A DNA stretch of 64,000 nucleotides from Porphyridium purpureum (taxonomy: Eukaryota; Rhodophyta; Bangiophyceae; Porphyridiales; Porphyridiaceae): the NCBI GenBank assembly GCA_008690995.1, contig VRMN01000010.1:248001-312000 (forward strand), in the 5' to 3' direction. Made by a program: the position numbers and the translations under genes. Positions 37,736 through 47,600 of the stretch are shown here, one piece after another. Below the pieces are notes generated by a model. The model did not search any database. It saw nothing but the letters and a program-made list of their open reading frames with translations, and was not told where the DNA came from. The stretch's first letter is position 1, and each line of letters begins with the position of its first letter.

Positions 37736-39944
37736 ATGGGGAAGGGAAGTATGGGGCGGGATGTGGAGGATAATGAAGGGATGCTGGGGTTGGTGAAGCA
37801 GGTGGCGGGGCCGGTGGTGACGGCAGAGCGGATGGATGGCGCCGCCATGTATGAGTTGGTGCGTGTCGGGAACGATCGGTTGGTCGGTGAGATCATTCGC
37901 TTGGAAGGATCCACGGCGACGATCCAGGTGTACGAAGAAACATCCGGCCTGACGGTTGGGGATCCGGTCGTCCGCACCGCAAAGCCGCTCTCTGTCGAGC
38001 TCGGGCCAGGGCTCATGGGAAACATCTTTGATGGCATCCAGCGACCATTGGAGGCCATTGCGAAGAGCACAGACTCCGTATTCATTCCGCGCGGTGTTGA
38101 TACGCACGCTCTGGACCGCTCAATCCGCTGGGAGTTTGTGCCGTCCCCCGATCTGAAAGTTGGCGACTTGATCTCGGGCGGTGACACGTTTGGCACGTGC
38201 GAGGAAACACACCTTATTTCGCACAAAATTATGCTACCGCCCAACCAGCGCGGGCGCATTACGTACCTGGCGCCCCCTGGCGACTACACGCTCGACGAGA
38301 TCGTAATCGAGGTCGAGTTTGGCGGCGTGACGCGCAAGTATCCGATGTGGCACTCGTGGCCCGTGCGCCAGCCGCGTCCCGTAGCAGAGAAACTCCGCGC
38401 GTCCACGCCGTTGCTGACAGGCCAGCGCGTGCTGGATGCGCTGTTTCCGACCGTGCAGGGTGGTACATGCGCCATCCCGGGCGCGTTTGGTTGCGGCAAG
38501 ACAGTGATTTCGCAAGCGTTGTCCAAGTTTTCCAACTCGGACGCTATTGTATACGTTGGATGGTACGTTCTCCAAGCTCTACTACCTGTTCTGATTTGTT
38601 CCACCCTGTCTTCTTCACAAGCAAACTGAAGATCTCGGCGGAGGATGTTTGTGTGTGTCCACAGGCAATAGACTTCTAACCGGGACATACTCTGTGCGAT
38701 CGTGTTCTTGCTTTTTGTACCTGCTTGAACTTTTGTTCGTTGTTCTCGTTGTTCTCGTTGTTCTCGTTGTTCTCGTTGTTCTCGTTGTTCTCGTTGTTCT
38801 CGTTGTTCTCGTTGTTCTCGTTGTTCTCGTCGATTTCTTTTCTTTGTGTTTCGTTTCCCGTTCCTGCGGCATCAGCGGCGAAAGAGGCAACGAAATGGCC
38901 GAGGTGCTCAAGGACTTCCCAGAGCTCACCATGGAAGTGAATGGGAAGCAAGAGTCGATCATGCGCCGCACACTGCTAGTTGCCAACACGTCCAACATGC
39001 CTGTCGCGGCTCGCGAGGCCTCGATCTATACGGGCATTACAATCTCAGAGTACTACCGCGACATGGGTCTGAACGTCTCCATGATGGCCGACTCGAGCTC
39101 GCGTTGGGCCGAGGCTCTGCGAGAGATCTCTGGGCGTCTAGCTGAGATGCCCGCCGACTCTGGCTACCCGGCGTACTTGGCCGCGCGCTTGGCGTCATTC
39201 TATGAGCGCGCCGGACTGGTGCGCTGCGTGGGATCGCCCGACCGCAAGGGCTCGGTGACCATTGTGGGCGCCGTCAGTCCTCCCGGAGGTGACTTTTCGG
39301 ATCCGGTCACTTCTGCCACACTGGGTATTGTGCAGGTGTTCTGGGGTCTGGACAAGAAGCTCGCCCAACGCAAGCATTTTCCGTCCGTCAACTGGCTCAT
39401 CAGCTACAGCAAGTATGCAAACGCACTCATGCCGTACTACGAGGCAAACTACCCAGAGTTTGCCGAGCTTCAGCAAAAGACACGTGAGTGCCTGCAGACA
39501 GAGGATGATTTGATGGAAATCGTGCAGCTGGTAGGCAAGGATTCGCTCGCCGAGACCGACAAGGTCACGCTCGAAGTGGCCAAGATTATCCGCGAAGATT
39601 TTCTGGCGCAGAACTCTTTCACGTCGTACGACCGCTTCTGTCCGTTCTACAAGTCGGTCGGTATGCTGCGGAATATCATGCACTTCCACGACTTGGCCAA
39701 TACCGCTGTGGATAGCAAGAGCGGTGGCGGCGGCGCTTCGGGAGGTTCCAGCGCCGCGCCAGCGGACGCACGTCCAAGCATCAACTTCAATATGATCAAG
39801 GAGAACATGGCTGATCTTCTTTATCAGGTGTCGTCCATGAAGTTCTACGAACCAGCGGAGGGTCAGGAAGCCGTGCAGGCCAAATTCGACAAGTTGCACG
39901 GGGACCTCACCGCTGCGTTCCGCGAGCTTGAGGACAGCATATAA
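37736..39944 (+). CDS. V-type ATPase catalytic subunit A (one intron)
   Basis: The ATP-hydrolysing subunit of the V1 sector that acidifies vacuoles and Golgi. Exons 37736-38562 and 38876-39944 join to 631 residues, near the normal 615-620. The P-loop is [20 protein letters not shown]. The intron splits the invariant YVGCGERGNEM block: exon 1 ends YVG plus TG, exon 2 supplies CGGCGAAAGAGGC. Downstream are [20 protein letters not shown] and [11 protein letters not shown]. An unusual Gly/Ser/Ala insertion ([19 protein letters not shown]) sits about 75 residues from the C-terminus. This is the only protein-gene intron in the window that I can define with confidence. A GA-rich leader precedes the ATG. 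Confidence 0.93.
38563..38875 (+). other. Spliceosomal intron in V-ATPase A
   Basis: 313 bp, donor GTACGT, acceptor ATCAG. Removal restores the frame and the family-invariant sequence exactly. Most of its 3' half is a 9-bp tandem repeat in pyrimidine-rich context, which may double as the polypyrimidine tract. Confidence 0.93.
38739..38828 (+). repeat. (GTTGTTCTC)n intronic minisatellite, 10 copies
   Basis: Ten perfect, uninterrupted 9-bp units within the V-ATPase A intron, ending 47 bp before the acceptor. The perfect array suggests recent expansion. In reverse it would encode Glu-Asn-Asn repeats, but it is intronic. Confidence 0.95.
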
Positions 39945-40233
39945 GCTCGCGGTGTACTTTTCTCTGTTGTTTCTCTGCATCCAGCGCTAGCTGTGCCAGC
40001 TCGTGGGTGGTCGATCCGCCTCTGTTTGTTGTCTTGCTCTAGGTTTCCACTTTCTGGAGACAGTAAACACTGTCCACTTGTTTCGTGCTCTTCTCTCGCC
40101 GCCTCTCGATGCGGAAGGAGAGCTTTGCCTACTGCCACCGGAGTGCGCCGCACGAATGCTGCTGTGTTAAGCAGTCCCGTGCTTGTTCCATGAAAGGACT
40201 GGTGGCCAATCTCAGGTCGGGGACTCCGCTTTG

Positions 40234-43200
40234 ATGGCGGAGCGACGCGGCGTGCCGCGTCAGCCGCCGTTCAAGCAGGTGGCCTTGTCGTCAACACACG
40301 AGGTGAAGGACTTTACGGTGCAAACGGCGTGGGAAGCGCTAGTTCAGCAGATTGAGCTCCAGCTGCGCGCGTGGATTGACGGCGCCGTGTTGGTCGTTGA
40401 GGAAGATCAGCATGAAGTCAACTCATCCTGGCCTGATGGCGACGACACGGACATTACGGACCAGGTCGAGCTCGAGTTAGAGAATCCGCAGTCGCAGGAC
40501 ACGTACGCACGGACCATACCTTCGACCTTGAGTGCGGTTCGCCTGTCGGGCCTCACCAGGAGATCGCTCGACTCGTCCTTGCTGGGCCTCGATGCGCCCA
40601 ACGAGATGTTGCGTGCGCTTGGAGTTCATCAGTATGTAGTGTTGCGCACCATGAACAGCTCAGTGTTCTCGTTCTCTACGCAAAGCCAAGGACAAAACCA
40701 GACCGGCATGAAGACACTTTTGATGAGCGCATTGTGTGCCGCCGCATCGGGCTGCAGTTGCACCGTACCTATGATGCTCCAAATGGGCATGGGACGAAGC
40801 GCGTCCACTGCCGCATTTGCGCCTGTTATTGGACGGCAGCTGGGTTCTCCCACAGCTTCACAAGCCCGGAATCTGGGCGCGTTGTATACACCAGCATCGC
40901 TGACGTATTTTAAGAGTGTGTACCGGCGCGGCGCGGCGCCAGAGCATCTTAGCCAGCTCGCTGGGCTCATCGAATTCTTCTTGGCACAGCTTAATTGCGC
41001 ACCGTATCGTTTTGGTCAGGTAGAGATGGCGGTCAAGTCGACTTTTGTGGAGGGCCGTTTGGACAGCCAAAGCGCGTGCGAGCGTCGTCTAGACCCTGCG
41101 GATGTCGAAATATCATCGCTGCGTACACCGTCGGTTGCGACAAAGTGTCGTGCGCGCAAACTGGCTCGCGCGCGCGCAGATCAATCTGTTTCTTCATTTT
41201 GTGACACGCAATCTCACCCTCGCGTGAAGCTCTTTCTGTCTGCTTTGTGGCCACGCTGTCACCCGAGCAGCCTCGGGCGTGACCCGCTGGCTTGGGCGCT
41301 TCCGCCTATTCGGGCACCGCGCTGGGTTCTTTCCATGGCGTTTGAAGGTGAGGACGAAACCATGCTTGCCTTGTTTCAGAAGTGCCAGCGGATGCACGCG
41401 TGGATGAAGCAAGTGGCAACTGCTGCTGCTGCTGCGCACCCCGCGTGGGATGATGCATCTTCGTTGGCAAAGCAGGACTCTCTTGCCCGGAGCATGAGCG
41501 AGCAGCACCGCAGCAGGGAAGCGAGCCGGGAGCCGAGCCAGGCAAACACCGAAAGTGGCTCTAAGGGTGGCATCGGAGGTAGAGGCCTTCTGGGAAAACT
41601 CTTCGCGCTCTCTGACTCGCGCTCTCAGCGAGTGAGTGAGAGTCAAGCCCTGGAAGCAAACGCGCTTGCTCGTACAGAAGAAAATGCATTTGTGCAGAAC
41701 GCTGGACAAAAGATTTTAGCCGGGCTGCGCAAGGAAGATAAGCCAGTGACTAGTTTTGATGGCCAATCTCCCCGAGGCCATACCGCCGGAGAGCAGTATG
41801 TTGTGCGTGAGCTAGTAGAGCTGGTGCATGCGCTTTTAGACCATCACAAGCTAGACGACACGCGCGCAGTTGTCAAGCTCGCGCGTTTGTGGAGATTCTT
41901 GTGCGATATGATTGGTCATGCGCTCGAGCATCCCCCTTTTAGTTTACCATCACTGGACGCGAATAGTAGTCCCGACTTGCAGGCCAGTCTCATAACGCAA
42001 AAGCTCCAGATGGTGTCGCTATGCTCGATCCGTGCAGCCACAGCATCCTCAATAGCCGCGGACACCGAGAAGGACGGAAGCGCTGGTGGCGTTTCGTCGT
42101 GGGATGCCGCCGACGACTGGTTAGAATGGCGAGAAGCTGAACATGCCCTGCCAACAACGCCGCCATTGGCTTCTTCTGCAACGCATGCCCCGGAAACAAC
42201 GGAGCAACAAAATGACCGCCTTGGCCGCAAGGCGATTCTTGAAGGTTATTTTAGGGACCACCAAGGCGCACACGCGGTGCCTCTTTACGAACCGTACACG
42301 CGCAGTGTTAGGCACCCGCTCGTGACACGCGACATGTTGAGTGAGCCTTTACATCAGCATTCGACGCCTGGAGCGACCCAGCCTCATCATTCAGAGTCGA
42401 GCGGCGGCGGCGACTGCAGCCTGGCACGCAACAGTCGTGACGGCAGCAGCAGCAGCAACCACCGCGTTGCGACGGATGCTTTGCTGTCAGACATGTCTGC
42501 TTTCAAGGCAGCCAATCCGGGATGTTCAATGTATGACTTCATGCGCTGGTTCAGCCCGTCTGATGTTCTGGGCGATGGAGTGCTAAGTGACCGAATGAGC
42601 GCTGCTGGCAACGAGTGGAGCCGCTTGTGGCAAACTGCCCAGGCGGTGCCTGCGAGCGAGCAGCCGGCACTCTTCGACGCTGCATTGGCCGCACAGGAGG
42701 CACTTCGCTTTCTGGAGCACATGTCCGTGTTCGACATTGTTCACGAGCTGTTTTACGCACAGACGCGACTGGTGTGTGCTCAGCTGGGCGCCGGCGTTTC
42801 ATTTGTGCAGCAGTTTGGTCGCGCGGCGGGTACCACGAACCGGAAGGATGAGCGAGACCATGGTCATTTTAAGGAGGGCGACATGGCACGAGCAGCCAAG
42901 CGGCTCGATTTCCTGGTCGAGCAGCATTTCGTGCCTCAGCGATTCAGCGAGATTCTTGCGCTAGTTTGCGACCTCGAGCGGCGCTTGCTGCGCGCGTTCT
43001 GTGTCGCGGAGATCTTTTTGTCAGCGGACCAGGTCGTGATGCAGCTGGACGCGCTTACGTCGGAGCAAGAGGTGGATGTGAACGAGCCGGTGTCGCGATA
43101 TCAGCTTGCGCTGAGCGCTGGACTGGATGCCGGGTTCAGCGAAACCGGCCTGCGTGACCCGGACATGCGCGAATTTACATTTGAACTGAATGGACGAGGG

Positions 43201-43278
43201 CGCTTGTACGTGAAAGTTGTTGACGACGGCTTCAAGATGGCGCTTCGAGAGTCCCGGGCGGCGAGCGCTATATCATGA
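40234..43278 (+). CDS. RAB3GAP1: RAB3GAP1-like catalytic subunit
   Basis: Catalytic subunit of the RAB3GAP complex, which activates Rab3/Rab18 GTPases in membrane traffic and lipid-droplet or autophagy control, and is a GEF for Rab18 in animals. 1014 residues in one exon from the ATG at 40234; an earlier frame lacks an ATG. The N-terminus is typical (FTVQTAWEALVQQIELQL). LLMSALCAAASGCSC and PPIRAPRWVLSMAF fit the middle of the family. The signature catalytic region FKAANPGCSMYDFMRWFSP (756-774), then WSRLWQTAQAVPASEQPALF and AQEALRFLEHM, is well kept. Low-complexity inserts (Ser/Gly/His-rich, about 395-440 and 700-740) make it longer. The noncatalytic partner RAB3GAP2 is not in the window. 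Confidence 0.88.
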   Translation: MAERRGVPRQPPFKQVALSSTHEVKDFTVQTAWEALVQQIELQLRAWIDGAVLVVEEDQHEVNSSWPDGDDTDITDQVELELENPQSQDTYARTIPSTLSAVRLSGLTRRSLDSSLLGLDAPNEMLRALGVHQYVVLRTMNSSVFSFSTQSQGQNQTGMKTLLMSALCAAASGCSCTVPMMLQMGMGRSASTAAFAPVIGRQLGSPTASQARNLGALYTPASLTYFKSVYRRGAAPEHLSQLAGLIEFFLAQLNCAPYRFGQVEMAVKSTFVEGRLDSQSACERRLDPADVEISSLRTPSVATKCRARKLARARADQSVSSFCDTQSHPRVKLFLSALWPRCHPSSLGRDPLAWALPPIRAPRWVLSMAFEGEDETMLALFQKCQRMHAWMKQVATAAAAAHPAWDDASSLAKQDSLARSMSEQHRSREASREPSQANTESGSKGGIGGRGLLGKLFALSDSRSQRVSESQALEANALARTEENAFVQNAGQKILAGLRKEDKPVTSFDGQSPRGHTAGEQYVVRELVELVHALLDHHKLDDTRAVVKLARLWRFLCDMIGHALEHPPFSLPSLDANSSPDLQASLITQKLQMVSLCSIRAATASSIAADTEKDGSAGGVSSWDAADDWLEWREAEHALPTTPPLASSATHAPETTEQQNDRLGRKAILEGYFRDHQGAHAVPLYEPYTRSVRHPLVTRDMLSEPLHQHSTPGATQPHHSESSGGGDCSLARNSRDGSSSSNHRVATDALLSDMSAFKAANPGCSMYDFMRWFSPSDVLGDGVLSDRMSAAGNEWSRLWQTAQAVPASEQPALFDAALAAQEALRFLEHMSVFDIVHELFYAQTRLVCAQLGAGVSFVQQFGRAAGTTNRKDERDHGHFKEGDMARAAKRLDFLVEQHFVPQRFSEILALVCDLERRLLRAFCVAEIFLSADQVVMQLDALTSEQEVDVNEPVSRYQLALSAGLDAGFSETGLRDPDMREFTFELNGRGRLYVKVVDDGFKMALRESRAASAIS

Positions 43279-43652
43279 GCGCTTGGACTCACTCTACCAT
43301 TCGGTGATAGCCAGCCGTGCCGCTACGGCCTCGCGTTGTAGATCAAGATGTCAGCTGGCGAAACTCGACAGGACACATTCATTCAGGCAGAGAAAGTACG
43401 CATGCAGCCGAGCGAAGGAGTCGTGCGCGTCGTAGCGCCTCCTTGGCGCGAAGCGAATACTCGCTGGATTCCCCTTGTATTTATTTCTTGGTATCTCTCT
43501 CCTTTTTGGCAGAAATCTTGTGAACAAGGAAATGGACCATACTCGATGCTTTCATTTGCTTCACGGAATTCTGTTAATTCTTATGACACGACGCGACGCA
43601 TTTCAAAAGAGGTTACACGCGCAAGCTTGGTGCGAACGCCGGGTCTCATCTT
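43279..43652. other. Intergenic region, tail-to-tail
   Basis: Lies between the convergent RAB3GAP1-like and RRM genes. A 102-codon plus frame (43348-43656) from an ATG overlaps the end of the RRM gene; I see no family and consider it chance. No repeats stand out. Confidence 0.4.
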
Positions 43653-44352
43653 TTAAGCCTGGTCTCGTCGCGGCTGCGGGCCGCGGTCCATGCGGACCTC
43701 GATAAGGCGTCCGTCGACCTCGGCGCCGTTCATCTCGTCGATGGCGCGCTGCGCCTCTTCTTCGGTCTCGAACAGGACTGTGCCGATGCCCTTGCTTCTG
43801 CCGTCCTGGCCCATGATGATATCGGCACGGATGACGTTTCCGCCGCTGGTGCGGAAGATGTCCTTGAGATGCTGCCAACGGCAGGTGAATGGCAGGTTCA
43901 GCACGACGACCTTGCGTCCTTTTTCTTGCTCGAAGCGGTCGCGGTTGAACCCCCCTCCGCCGCCTCCCGGGGCGCCAAACTGGCGCGTGGCGCCCGCAGC
44001 GCCTGGCGCGGCGTCGTGGAAGTCAGCGTGCTCATGGTTGCGCGCGCTGCGCTGCGCGCGCGTCGTGGTGCTCGCGCGAGCCGCGATCGGCGCGCACAAA
44101 GATGGCGCGTCCGTCGAGCTGCGAGTCTGTGAGGGTGTGGATCGCGGCGTCTGCCTCCTCCGGCGTCTCGTACTCGACGACGCCGCAGCCCGCGGAGCGC
44201 CCGGACGCGTCTATGAACACCTCGGCGTGCGAGACGTTGCCGGCGGCGCGCATGTGGTCCTTGAGCCCCTGCCACCGCGTCTCCCAGCTGAGGTTGCCGA
44301 CAAACACGCGCGTGTTCGGCGCCCCGGCGGCGCCCTCCCCAGCCACTTCCAT
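43653..44352 (-). CDS. Two-RRM RNA-binding protein, split by +1 frameshift
   Basis: Two RNA-recognition motifs of the GBP2/hnRNP M type lie in two overlapping minus-strand frames. RRM1: NTRVFVGNLSWETRWQGLK to LDGRAIFVRADRGS. RRM2: RKVVVLNLPFTCRWQHLKD to VDGRLIEVRMDRG. The coding span from ATG 44352 to stop 43653 is 700 bp, one base more than a multiple of three. The frame change falls in a CGCGCGCAGCGCAGCGCGCG stretch (about 44040-44065). One base fewer there would join both halves into about 232 residues with a Gly-rich linker. A 46-bp GT-AG intron is possible on paper but would remove the end of RRM1. Sequence error, strain mutation or ribosomal frameshifting are the options. Likely an mRNA-export or splicing factor. 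Confidence 0.75.
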
Positions 44353-44524
44353 GTCGCCCCGCTCCCCCGTCACACCGCCCCGCCGCAACACACACACACA
44401 CACACACCCTGTGCCCCGCCCCCGCCCCTTCCTCTCGCCCCTGCGCACTCGCGCCACGCACGTCCGCCCTCGCGGCCCCGCACGCACGCGCGCCGCGCGC
44501 TGCAACACACCACTATACCTCACA

Positions 44525-44566
44525 CTGTACTCCAATGCTGTACCGGCACCCTGTGCCAAAGTACAG
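44525..44566 (-). promoter_or_regulatory. GTACAG cluster upstream of the RRM gene
   Basis: CTGTAC at 44525-44530 and 44538-44543, 13 bp apart, read GTACAG toward the RRM gene 170-190 bp away. GTACAG at 44561-44566 is reversed. The 13-bp spacing recurs at 9843-9911 and 25024-25042. Confidence 0.5.
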
Positions 44567-44657
44567 CGGGAACTGAACGTCTGCCACGCCGGCGCGGCTG
44601 GCGGTTGTTTTTATTTGATGCGGCGCGCGGGTGCGTGACTGGCCGCCGCGGGCAGTG

Positions 44658-47600
44658 CTAACGAAGCTGCGGCAGGGATTCGATGCGGAACGGCGCTTGC
44701 GTCGCGTGCAGCGGCGGCGACAGCGGCTCGGGCTGTGCGAGCGCGGGCGCCGGCGTGCTGCCGACGCTCGTGGCGCTCGGCCCGGCCATTGAGGGCGGCG
44801 GCGGCAGCGCCGCGCCGCCGCGCATCCGCTCGTTCGCGTACCAAACGCCAGCGCCGCTGCTGCCGTGCACGCCGTGCGCCGCGTATCCGTGCGTCGTCCC
44901 AGGCTGCGCTTGATACATGTAGGTCTGTGTCGCTTGTGGAGCATGGGCGCCGCGCAGTGGCGGTACCATGCCCAGCCCACGGCCGCGATCCTCGCCTTCT
45001 CGCAACGGCTCGCCAGTCGCGCTTGCTGATGCAGGTAGCTGCGCCAAGGGCGCCGCCTGGCCATACTCCTCCCCGTGACCAGCATACGGCCGCGGTAGCG
45101 CTTGCATCAGGCCATCACTACCTCCATACTCAACACGGCCATAAGGCGCAAAATGCTGCCACTGCTGTTGCGCACCAGCCTCAAGCCCGCCGCCACCAGC
45201 GTACATGCCCATTGCGCGTTGAGGCGAAAATGCATACGGCGCGTTGGCAAAGTCGCCGTGCACAGGCATGTCCGCACCAGCACGCATGCCTGAGTTGTAT
45301 TCGCGGCCGGCAGACGCACCAAGTGCGTCCAGTTCTGTGGATCGTCCACGCACGCTGACATTGTACGGTACGCGCCCATCCCTTTCTCGCGAGTCCACCA
45401 TGCCTGCGTCTAGACCCGCATTTGCAGTCAAAGCCGAGCCGCCCACAACCATGCCACCTAGCGGCGAGGGCTGCAGAGTTCCAGTGGGCGCGGCTGTCGC
45501 TCGATCCGGCGCGCTGTGTAAAGCTCCCGCGGCAGGAGGAGCACCGGAGGCACCGCCGCCACCCAAACGCTCTTGCTTTAGATGGTACGTCGGATTGTTT
45601 CTCTCGAAGAATGCGTTCAACTTGTCGCGCAGCCCGGCCAGGGTAGAATTGCTTTCATCGTACGTGTACTCGATTTGGTTGTAGCGCCGCAGCTTTTCTG
45701 CACCGGGAAGCATTTGGAGTAGCTCTTTCACGACCGGGTGCGATAATCCAAAGTACTCCGGCCCAGAGACGTTCAAGCGACGATACTTGCGCTCTCCATT
45801 CGAACGGTAGTTAAGGTACCCCATCGTTTTTGCCCAGGCACCCGACGCAGACGTATTTTCAAACCGCGGCCTCTCATCGTCCAAGACGGTCACTGAAAAT
45901 GTGGGCCCAGACATACCGTCTGTGATCTCACAAACGCATGTAAAGCTGAATGGCGGCTGGTCAGATGCACCGCATGAGACCGGTCGCGAAGACTTGAACC
46001 CAATCGGGTAAAGCGAGCGCTCAGAGTGGAAAAGAGGGCGCTCATAGTCTACCCGCCCCAGTGCGTGCACAGTCAGGATGCCGAGATTGATAGGAAACTC
46101 AATGTTGCCTTGGCTGTCCATCGCAACCTTGTACAGAGACGACTTGAATTTCACTGCCTGCTGCTGCTGTTCCTCCTGTTGCGATTCCTGCTTCTGTTGC
46201 TGTTCCTTCTTCTGCTCCTGCTGATCTTGCACTTGTTGCTGCACATGTTGCTGCTGTTGTTGCTCCTGCTCCTGCTGCGACGACTGTGCAGGTTGCCCCT
46301 GCCGCCCGCGCTCATTCAAAGGCTGATTCTGACCAATCTCACTCACATGTCCGGCGGGGCGGTTCCACTGGTTGCCTGCAGCGTGAAAGTCGCCCCGTCC
46401 CATCCCCAATGAGGGAGGCGCCACTGTACTTCCTGCAACAATAGATCCGGAAGGAAGCTTTGGACCGGTCACGTAAGCTTCTGCGGATGATGCTTGCGCA
46501 GCACCTGCAGACACATTTCCCCGCTCACCGTCCTCACGGCTCCTGCTTGCCACACTCTTTTCCTTCTCCAAGTCCGCGTTAGGAGCCTGTTGCGACGCAT
46601 AAGACGCAAATGGATTGGAACCCGCAAAATGAGACATCATCGGTGGTGGCTGACCCAGTGCGGCTGGAAAGGGACCACCAGGACCAACAACGTGCGTGTA
46701 ATACATCTCTGGCTGGTCGACGACCCCACCATTGCTCCCAAGATATCCATCGTCTCGAGGGAAGGCTCCGCCCCATCGATTCACCGGGTGCATGCTTGTT
46801 CCCATGGCCACTTGCGGCGGCATCGACGGCGGTCGCCCACTCATATACATTGCGGCTCCTTCTGCGCCGATGTATGATTGTGACTGCGGCATCATGAGCT
46901 GCCTATGCTGGTCATACGCTACGTATGGGTATGGAAGCTGCATCGAACGGCCCATCTCCCATTCGCGCCCGCCCGGGTTGCCACCAGACATTCCTTGCGC
47001 CACGTATTGAGCATTCCCGGCCCCAGCTCCGGCCCCAGCTCCAGCCGCAGCTCCAGGTTCAGCGAAAGACGACCCGCCCCCGAACGGAGGGGCCCGCATG
47101 AAAGGTTCGGGCTCAAAGCCCTGCGCTCGCGGGCCATACGCGTAAGGAGGAGGATAATAAGCAGGGGGGCCTCCTCCCATGCCCATGGGGTAATGACGGT
47201 ATTGAAAGGGCGCAGCATCGTCAAGGGTTAACCGTTTCGACACAGCGTCAAAGTATACTTGCGACTGGTGGGGCTGCTCTTGTACCAATTGCTGTGAAGC
47301 AAAATACTGTTGTTGCTGCTGCTGTTGCTGCTGTTGCTGCTGCTGATAATGATAACGCTGCTGCTCCTGCTCATGCTGATGCTTTTGAGGCATGAGGTAA
47401 AAGTTCCCGTACGTGGCCTCGTACGCTTCGTCGCGCGGGTACGACTGATGCGAAGGAGGTTGCATCGTGGTTTGTGCCAGCCTCTGCTGCCCCATCGGAT
47501 CATCACGCTGCTCTTGCCCAGCACCGCCTTTTGCGCCTGCACCCGGTTCATCATAAATCTGACCGTGAATTGGGGCTTCAGACTGCCGGTTGGCAGCCGT

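Noticed and set aside
38649-38998. Glu-Asn-Asn repeat protein on the minus strand
   Set aside because: Lies on the intronic minisatellite and antisense of V-ATPase exon 2.
43348-43656. 102-codon plus-strand frame
   Set aside because: No family, runs into the convergent RRM gene, no supporting leader.
44052-44106. 46-bp GT-AG intron joining the RRM halves
   Set aside because: Splicing would delete the last strand of RRM1 (IFVRADRG), so a one-base indel is more likely.
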